From contig NZ_MUGS01000028.1 of the NCBI RefSeq assembly GCF_002222055.1, positions 1 to 64,000 of the forward strand: a DNA stretch of 64,000 bases, written 5' to 3'. How positions within the stretch are numbered: the stretch's first letter is position 1; each line of letters begins with the position of its first letter. This document shows positions 58,245 to 64,000 of the stretch, piece by piece. Both the position numbers and the translations under genes were made by a program. Origin of the DNA: Flavobacterium araucananum (lineage in GTDB: Bacteria; Bacteroidota; Bacteroidia; Flavobacteriales; Flavobacteriaceae). The notes beneath the pieces were generated by a model, which saw only the letters and a list, made by a program, of their open reading frames with translations, ran no database searches and was not told the DNA's origin.

Positions 58245-60266
58245 ATGAAATTTATCAAACTTTTTAGTCTAACAATTTTGCTGCTTTTTATATCAAAAGT
58301 AGCAGCACAGGAGTTTAAATTAGGAAAAGTATCGATTGCCGAATTAGAGCAAAAACTACATCCTAAAGATTCATCAGCTGCTGCTGCTATATTGTATAAA
58401 AAAGGAAAAACCAGAATCGAATACGATCAAAGTGATGGTTTTATTACGATTACAGATGTAGAAACCAGAATCAAAATTTATAAAAAAGAAGGCTATAACT
58501 GGGCAAATCAAAGCGTTTGGTATTATTCTTCAAATGGTTTCAAGGAAAGAGTGAGTTTTGATGATGCCGTTACTTATAATTTGGTAAACGGTAAAATCGA
58601 AAAAACGAAGCTTAAAAGTGATGGGGTTTTTGATGAAACCATTAATAAATTCAGAGGTAGAAAAAAGATTACAATGCCTAATGTGAAGGAGGGATCTGTT
58701 ATAGAATTTAGTTATCAGGTTAGAAGTCCGAGTGACAGAAGTATTCGGGATTGGGATTTTCAGACCAGTATTCCTGTCAATTATTCTGAATTCTCGACAT
58801 TTGTTCCGGAATATTATGTTTTTAATTCGAGACAAAAAGGATATATTTTTCCTAAGATTACTACCGGAAAAAACCCCAAGTCAATAATTTTTACCAGCAA
58901 AGAAAGATCCGGCGGAAATGGATTTTCTGCAACAAAGACAACATTTTCTACCGATAAATTAGATTATACTGAAACGCAGACAAATTATGTAGCAGTAGAT
59001 TTTCCGGCAATGAAAGACGAAGATTATGTCAATAATATTGATAATTATACGTCAAGTATTCAGCATGAGTTATCGATGACGAAATATCCAAATGCGCAGA
59101 TGAAAATGTATTCGACAGATTGGAATTCAGTTGTAAAAACAATCTATGAATATGAGGATTTTGGACCGGAATTAAATAAAACCGGTTATTTTGAAGAAGA
59201 CTTAAAGAAAATATTAGAAGGTAAAAATACTGCCGAAGAAAAAATATTGGTTATTTTAAATCATGTAAAAGCTACTGTAAAATGGAATGATTATTTTGGA
59301 TATGGTTGTGATGGAGGAGTTAAAAAAGCATATAAAGAAAAAACAGGAAATATTGCCGATATTAATTTAATGCTTACGGCCATGTTGCGTTATGCTGGTT
59401 TAACAGCGAATCCGGTTTTAATAAGCACACGTTCTAACGGAATTGCAATTCTCCCGAATAGAAATGCTTTTAACTATGTAATTGCTGCGGTTGAAACACC
59501 AAATGGAAATATCTTATTAGATGCATCTGATAAATTTTCGACACCAAATATTTTGCCCTTTAGAGCTTTAAACTGGTCTGGCAGATTGATTCGTAAAGAC
59601 GGAAGCTCAGAAGAAGTAGATTTAATGCCTAAAAAATCATCAAGCGATATTGTATATCTAAATTATAGTATTGATCCGGAAGGAAAAGTAACAGGAAAAG
59701 CCAGAAGACAGTTGGCAGATTATAATGCTTTGATTACAAGAGACAATATGTATGGCGTAAAAGAAGAAGAATATTTAGAAAAACTGGAAAACCGAAATAA
59801 CAAAATCGAAATAAACGATTATTCTAGAGCAAACGAGAAAGATTTATTATTACCCATTATAGAAACGTACTCGTTTACAGGTAATAATTTATGCGAAGTA
59901 ATAGGCGGGAAAATCTATGTAAGCCCAATGTTGTTTTTTGCCAATGAAAAAAATCCGTTTAAGCAGGATGTGAGAGAATATCCGGTCGATTTTGGTTTCC
60001 CTTTTACAGATAAATATAATATTACTCTTCAAATTCCTGAAGGATTTACAACCGAAGTTTTGCCAGCACCGGTTGTTGTTAATATGGAGGATAATTTAGG
60101 AAGTTTTAAGTTTAATATTGCTTCAGTTGAAAATACTTTGCAAATAAGTATTCAGCATCAGATCAATGAAGGGATTGTTTCGACAGAGCAATACGAGATG
60201 CTCAAGGAGTATTATAAAAGCATGATTGCAAAAGAAACAGAAAAAATAGTTTTAAAAAGAATATAA
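58245..60266 (+). CDS. DUF3857/transglutaminase-like protein, copy 2, catalytic Cys missing
   Basis: A 673-residue paralogue of the preceding gene with its own signal peptide (ends KVAAQE). DUF3857 half: RIEYDQSDGFITITDVETRI and MPNVKEGSVIEFSYQV. In the transglutaminase-like half the Cys-containing GDCKALT is replaced by GNIADIN (near 367), and the His segment by FNYVIAA, while DASDK keeps an Asp. The domain is thus probably not a cysteine-type enzyme, or uses different residues. It starts 4 bases after the previous stop. Confidence 0.8.
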   Translation: MKFIKLFSLTILLLFISKVAAQEFKLGKVSIAELEQKLHPKDSSAAAAILYKKGKTRIEYDQSDGFITITDVETRIKIYKKEGYNWANQSVWYYSSNGFKERVSFDDAVTYNLVNGKIEKTKLKSDGVFDETINKFRGRKKITMPNVKEGSVIEFSYQVRSPSDRSIRDWDFQTSIPVNYSEFSTFVPEYYVFNSRQKGYIFPKITTGKNPKSIIFTSKERSGGNGFSATKTTFSTDKLDYTETQTNYVAVDFPAMKDEDYVNNIDNYTSSIQHELSMTKYPNAQMKMYSTDWNSVVKTIYEYEDFGPELNKTGYFEEDLKKILEGKNTAEEKILVILNHVKATVKWNDYFGYGCDGGVKKAYKEKTGNIADINLMLTAMLRYAGLTANPVLISTRSNGIAILPNRNAFNYVIAAVETPNGNILLDASDKFSTPNILPFRALNWSGRLIRKDGSSEEVDLMPKKSSSDIVYLNYSIDPEGKVTGKARRQLADYNALITRDNMYGVKEEEYLEKLENRNNKIEINDYSRANEKDLLLPIIETYSFTGNNLCEVIGGKIYVSPMLFFANEKNPFKQDVREYPVDFGFPFTDKYNITLQIPEGFTTEVLPAPVVVNMEDNLGSFKFNIASVENTLQISIQHQINEGIVSTEQYEMLKEYYKSMIAKETEKIVLKRI

Positions 60267-60268
60267 AA

Positions 60269-62260
60269 ATGAGATTTGAAAGTTTAGTAATAGTTGTTTT
60301 TTTATTTTTTGGAATTTCAAAAGTAACAGCGCAAAATTATGAATTAGGAAAAGTTACTATTACTGAATTAAAGGAAAAATCAAATCTAAAAGATACCACA
60401 GCGCCGGCTGCAATTTTGTTTAAAAAAGGAAGGACGTTTTTTAGTTTTAATAAAGACAAAGGTTTTTCGGCTAATCATGTTTATGAATTTAAAATTAAAA
60501 TTTATAAAAAAGAAGGATTAAAATGGGCAGATCAAAAAGTACGTTTCTATATTGGTTATGAAACTCTAAGTGAGGATCGTTTAGAGTTTTCGAATGCAGT
60601 TACCTATAATTTAGAAAACGGAGCAATTGTAAAAACTAAACTGGATAACCAAGGAACTTTTAAGAAAAAAATAAACAAGTTCTGGAATGAAAAAACCATA
60701 ACATTACCTAATGTAAAAGTAGGTTCTATTATTGAATACAAGTACATTCTGAAAAGTGAAAATATTGTAAAGTTGCCGAATTTTGATTTTCAATATGAAA
60801 TTCCCGTAAATTACTTCGAGTATAAAACAGATATTCCCGAGTATTATATCTATAAACCAATTTTGGTTGGAGGACATAAAATTGAAACAGATTCAAAATT
60901 AACCAACACAAATCAAAGTTTTGAAGATAATTATAATAGATCTTCGTCTATTTCGTATAAACAGATTAGTGCGTTTTATATAGGAAAAGATATTCCAGCT
61001 TTAACAATAGAGCCATATATCAATAATATAGATAATTATAGAGGATCTATTCAGCATGAGTTAGAAAGGGTTCGTTATCCGGACCAGCCAGTCAAAGATT
61101 ATTCGCTGACTTGGGAAGGTGTTGCAACGACTATTTTTAAAGATAAAACATTTGGAAAAGAGCTCGATGAGAAAGATTTTTTGTTGGAAGATGTCAAACG
61201 ATTATTGACCAATGTAGATTCTAAGAATGAGAGATTAAACATCATTTTTAAATTCGTTCAGAATAAAATGAATTGGAATGAAGTAAATGATTATTATACT
61301 GACAAAGGAGTTGTAAAAGCGTATGCCGATCAAACCGGAAATGTAGCCGAGATCAACTTTATTTTGATTACTATGTTGAGAATGGGAGGGATAGCTGTAA
61401 ATCCGGTTTTAGTTAGTACTATTGAAAACGGAGTACCTGTTTATCCAACCAGAACAGGATTTAATTATGTAATAGCTGCCGCAGAAATTGATGGAAAACA
61501 AATTTTGCTTGATGCTACACACAAATTTACTTGTCCCGGTACCTTGCCCTTAAATGTTTTAAATTGGAACGGAAGATTGATTAAAGAAGATGGTACTTCG
61601 ACAGAAATAAATTTAGTACCATCAACGACCTCGAAAGAGTTGTACAGCATTATGGTCAAAATGGATAATCTGGGTAAGATAGAAGGAAAAATCAGACTTC
61701 AGAGAACAGATTACAATGCTTATAGATTTAGGATAGAAAATGCGAATAAAAGTCAGGAAAACTATCTCGAAAAATTAGAGGAACAATTAGGCGATTTGAA
61801 AATTTCGAATTATACAATTGAGAATATGAAAGCAAATTTTCCTGAACCTGTTTCAGAAACATTTTCGTTTGTCTCAGATAATAGTGTCGAAATTATTGGC
61901 GGGAAAATGTTCGTAAACCCTTTGCTTTTTTTTACAAGAACTAAAAATTCATTTAATCAGGAAACGAGACAAATGCCAATATCTTTGGGGTATCCAACCC
62001 ACGAAAAATTCAATTTAAATTTACAAATTCCAGAAGGATATGTGATAGAATCTTTGCCATCTTCTATTAGAGTTTCGTCAGAAGACAAACAGATCATTTA
62101 TTTATTAAACATATCCGGAGAAGGAAACAAAATTCAAATAAGTAGTTCAAAAGAAATTAACAATAGTATTTTTGCAGCAGAGTCATACAATGGATTAAAG
62201 GAGCTTTTCCAGAAAGTGATTGTCAGTCAAAATGAAAAAATTGTTCTTAAAAAAATATAA
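60269..62260 (+). CDS. DUF3857/transglutaminase-like protein, copy 3, catalytic Cys missing
   Basis: A 663-residue paralogue, closest to copy 2 (shared PNVKVGSIIEYKY, NNIDNYRGSIQHELERVRYP, FNYVIAAAEIDGKQILLDAT). Signal peptide ends VTAQN. The transglutaminase Cys is again absent (GNVAEIN near 355) and the His is replaced by Tyr-type FNYV. It starts 2 bases after copy 2, so the three are one transcript. The MazG-like gene begins 2 bases after its stop. Likely a non-catalytic or altered partner of copy 1. Confidence 0.8.
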   Translation: MRFESLVIVVFLFFGISKVTAQNYELGKVTITELKEKSNLKDTTAPAAILFKKGRTFFSFNKDKGFSANHVYEFKIKIYKKEGLKWADQKVRFYIGYETLSEDRLEFSNAVTYNLENGAIVKTKLDNQGTFKKKINKFWNEKTITLPNVKVGSIIEYKYILKSENIVKLPNFDFQYEIPVNYFEYKTDIPEYYIYKPILVGGHKIETDSKLTNTNQSFEDNYNRSSSISYKQISAFYIGKDIPALTIEPYINNIDNYRGSIQHELERVRYPDQPVKDYSLTWEGVATTIFKDKTFGKELDEKDFLLEDVKRLLTNVDSKNERLNIIFKFVQNKMNWNEVNDYYTDKGVVKAYADQTGNVAEINFILITMLRMGGIAVNPVLVSTIENGVPVYPTRTGFNYVIAAAEIDGKQILLDATHKFTCPGTLPLNVLNWNGRLIKEDGTSTEINLVPSTTSKELYSIMVKMDNLGKIEGKIRLQRTDYNAYRFRIENANKSQENYLEKLEEQLGDLKISNYTIENMKANFPEPVSETFSFVSDNSVEIIGGKMFVNPLLFFTRTKNSFNQETRQMPISLGYPTHEKFNLNLQIPEGYVIESLPSSIRVSSEDKQIIYLLNISGEGNKIQISSSKEINNSIFAAESYNGLKELFQKVIVSQNEKIVLKKI

Positions 62261-62262
62261 AG

Positions 62263-62589
62263 ATGGACTTAAAAAACGCACAACTTGATGTCGATACCTG
62301 GATAAAAGAGCATGGTGTTCGCTACTTTAACGAATTAACCAATATGGCACAACTTACAGAAGAAGTAGGGGAAGTTGCCAGAATTATTGCGCGCAGATAT
62401 GGAGAACAATCCGAGAAAGAAAGTGATAAAAACAAAGATTTAGGCGAAGAACTGGCAGATGTTGTTTTTGTAGTTTTATGTCTTGCTAACCAAACCGGAA
62501 TCGATTTGCAAGCTGCTTTTGATAAAAAAATGGACTTAAAATCAGTTAGAGATAAAGATCGTCACAAAAACAACGATAAATTGAAATAA
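62263..62589 (+). CDS. MazG-like nucleotide pyrophosphohydrolase
   Basis: A 108-residue all-alpha protein of the short MazG/DUF-like pyrophosphohydrolase group. The metal-binding EEVGEVARIIARRYGEQS (near 28-45) and GEELADVVFVVLCLANQTGI (near 61-80) supply the ExxE and ExxD ligands. It hydrolyses non-canonical or excess NTPs in related enzymes; the exact substrate is unknown. It is tightly linked to the DUF3857 genes and precedes aroA. Confidence 0.85.
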   Translation: MDLKNAQLDVDTWIKEHGVRYFNELTNMAQLTEEVGEVARIIARRYGEQSEKESDKNKDLGEELADVVFVVLCLANQTGIDLQAAFDKKMDLKSVRDKDRHKNNDKLK

Positions 62590-62722
62590 TTGTGAAATAT
62601 CACTCATAAGTTTTGAATTATGAGTTTTGAATTTTGAATTATGAGTGGGGAGTGGTAAATTGCGTGGCGAATTACGTTTCTAATCATTCATAATTCATAA
62701 TTTCAATTTACAATTAAAAAAA
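62590..62722. repeat. 'aattatgag/gaattttgaattatgag' word repeats before aroA
   Basis: Words CATAAGTTTTGAATTATGAG, TTTTGAATTATGAG and TTCATAATTCATAATTTC lie in both orientations, forming a weak palindrome. No further gene is present in this 133-base gap. Confidence 0.5.
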
Positions 62723-63946
62723 ATGAATTTACTACTCCAAACAACTCAACATAATTTACAAGGACAAATTGCAGTAACAGGATCAAAAAGTGAAACCAAT
62801 CGTTTGTTGTTGTTAAAAGCATTGTTTCCAAATATTACGCTTGCCAATACTTCAAACTCTGATGATAGCGAGGTAATGCAAAAAGCCTTAATTGGTCATG
62901 ACGAAATTGTAGATATTCACCATGCAGGAACGGCAATGCGTTTTTTAACCGCTTATTTTGCTGTAAATGAAAGCCGCGAAGTAGTAATGACAGGTTCATC
63001 CAGAATGCAGGAACGACCTATAAAGATTTTAGTAGAAGCTTTAGGACAATTGGGAGTTGAAATCTCTTATGAAAAAGAAGAGGGGTATCCGCCAATTAGA
63101 ATTAAAGGAAAAAAAGTTACGGCTTCAAAAGTTACTTTGGCAGCAAATGTAAGCAGCCAGTATATTTCGGCACTTTTATTAGTGGCATCAAAATTAGAAA
63201 ATGGTTTAGAGCTTACTTTAGAAGGAGAAATCACTTCAATTCCGTATATCAAAATGACTTTAGCTTTGCTAAACGATTTAGACATTCAAACGAGTTTTGA
63301 AGGAAACGTGATTAAAGTTTTTCCAAAAGCTGAAGTTGCAACTAAAGAAATGGTAGTAGAATCTGATTGGAGTTCTGCATCGTACTTTTTTAGTTTAGTT
63401 GCTTTGGCAGATACAGCTTCAATAACATTAAGCAGTTATAAAGAAAATAGTTTACAAGGAGATTCAGAACTAGTTTCGCTATACGAGAAATTAGGTGTTC
63501 AGACCACGTTTCAGGACAATAAAATGACTTTGGTAAAACAAGAGAATTTTAGATATGATACCATAAACTTCGAGCTAAATAATACACCCGATATTGCCCA
63601 AACCATTGTCGTAACTTGTTTAGGATTAGGGATTGGTTGTCATCTAACAGGTCTTCATACATTAAAAATTAAAGAAACGGACAGACTTGAAGCACTTAGA
63701 ATTGAACTTACAAAACTAGGCGCTAATATCTCGGTTACTAATGACAGTCTGACTTTGATAGCTTCAGAAAACATCAATCATAATGTAAAAATTGGAACCT
63801 ATAACGATCACCGTATGGCAATGGCATTTGCACCATTAGCATTAAAAGTGCCTATTATTATCGAAGATGCTGAGGTAGTTTCTAAATCATACCCGGATTT
63901 CTGGAATGATTTGAAAGAATTAAGTTTCCAAATTTCAGAATTGTAG
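62723..63946 (+). CDS. aroA: 3-phosphoshikimate 1-carboxyvinyltransferase (EPSP synthase)
   Basis: Makes EPSP from shikimate 3-phosphate and phosphoenolpyruvate. The 407-residue enzyme has the N-terminal GSKSETNRLLLLKALF (near 20), the substrate HHAGTAMRFLTAYF near 76-89, GSSRMQERPIKILVEAL near 97, and NTPDIAQTIVVTCLGLGIG near 285 with the catalytic Asp. KIKETDRLEALRIELTKLG near 320 and the C-terminal NDHRMAMAFAPLAL near 358 complete the set. The KETDR-type loop gives a normal active site. It is not adjacent to the other aromatic genes but belongs to the same pathway. Confidence 0.95.
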   Translation: MNLLLQTTQHNLQGQIAVTGSKSETNRLLLLKALFPNITLANTSNSDDSEVMQKALIGHDEIVDIHHAGTAMRFLTAYFAVNESREVVMTGSSRMQERPIKILVEALGQLGVEISYEKEEGYPPIRIKGKKVTASKVTLAANVSSQYISALLLVASKLENGLELTLEGEITSIPYIKMTLALLNDLDIQTSFEGNVIKVFPKAEVATKEMVVESDWSSASYFFSLVALADTASITLSSYKENSLQGDSELVSLYEKLGVQTTFQDNKMTLVKQENFRYDTINFELNNTPDIAQTIVVTCLGLGIGCHLTGLHTLKIKETDRLEALRIELTKLGANISVTNDSLTLIASENINHNVKIGTYNDHRMAMAFAPLALKVPIIIEDAEVVSKSYPDFWNDLKELSFQISEL

Positions 63947-63956
63947 ATTAAAAAAA

Positions 63957-64000
63957 ACTGCCACGAATTCAAGAATTATTTTCTAAGCTTCATTATTAAA
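63957..64000. repeat. GCCACGAATT-type repeat, left arm, cut by the window end
   Basis: TGCCACGAATTCAAGAATTA follows the aroA stop. It matches the left arm of the family at 18.9, 30.5 and 46.2 kb; the right arm would lie beyond the window. Confidence 0.5.

Noticed and set aside
1..64000. tRNA, rRNA, insertion sequences or prophage
   Set aside because: Gaps were read for cloverleaf-like and transposase features; none was found. This was by eye, so a very degenerate tRNA could be missed.

Overview
This window is a low-GC chromosomal segment of a Flavobacterium (Bacteroidota). The evidence is promoter cores of the Bacteroidota form (TAnnTTTG at -7, TTTG near -33), A-rich start contexts without Shine-Dalgarno sites, type IX secretion (T9SS) C-terminal domains, TonB-dependent receptors, a lipoprotein with a surface-export-type acidic tail after its Cys, and many family-typical genes (DUF4271, DUF4296, DUF3109, DUF3857). 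No tRNA, rRNA, CRISPR array, insertion sequence or prophage was seen.

Layout. 1-7.4 kb: Lrp/AsnC regulator, hemD with DUF4271, then a dolichol-phosphate-mannose-synthase-like glycosyltransferase, pyrC and a DUF4296 lipoprotein, a convergent epimerase, and tyrS. 7.4-10.9 kb: a large T9SS cargo protein, a LuxE-like acyl-protein synthetase followed by a decayed copy of its own 3' end, and a protein that is almost only a T9SS sorting domain. 11-18.9 kb: a probable phosphate-starvation locus with a beta-helix surface lipoprotein, a TonB-dependent receptor, a PhoB/PhoR-type pair and an OprP/OprO-type porin. The lipoprotein, receptor and porin promoters share hexamers spaced by 11 bp or multiples of it, resembling Pho boxes. 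19-29 kb: a glycosyltransferase, a secreted Lys/Ala-rich protein, a 1143-residue outer-membrane protein, small membrane proteins, an XRE regulator, a membrane-anchored AraC regulator and an outer-membrane receptor. 29-43 kb: housekeeping genes, including aspartate kinase, class I fructose-bisphosphatase, dCMP deaminase, an S41 protease, MarC, DUF3109 and class I ribonucleotide reductase. 43.6-46.2 kb: a DUF1800/DUF1501 pair. 46.5-51 kb: an aromatic amino acid unit (pheA, aminotransferase, tyrA, DAHP synthase-chorismate mutase) preceded by a Phe/Tyr-rich leader peptide and an attenuator. 51.5-64 kb: a VIT/vWA/DUF2135 protein, rsgA, dtd, three tandem DUF3857 proteins, a MazG-like hydrolase and aroA, which returns to the aromatic pathway.

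The two systems most worth following up are the attenuator in front of pheA, for which the complete leader, antiterminator and terminator can be read, and the candidate phosphate regulon with its uncharacterised receptor-lipoprotein pair. Intergenic DNA is rich in dispersed palindromic repeats of several families. Several starts were moved downstream of the longest reading frame because a promoter core lies inside the longer frame or because a clean signal peptide or domain begins there.
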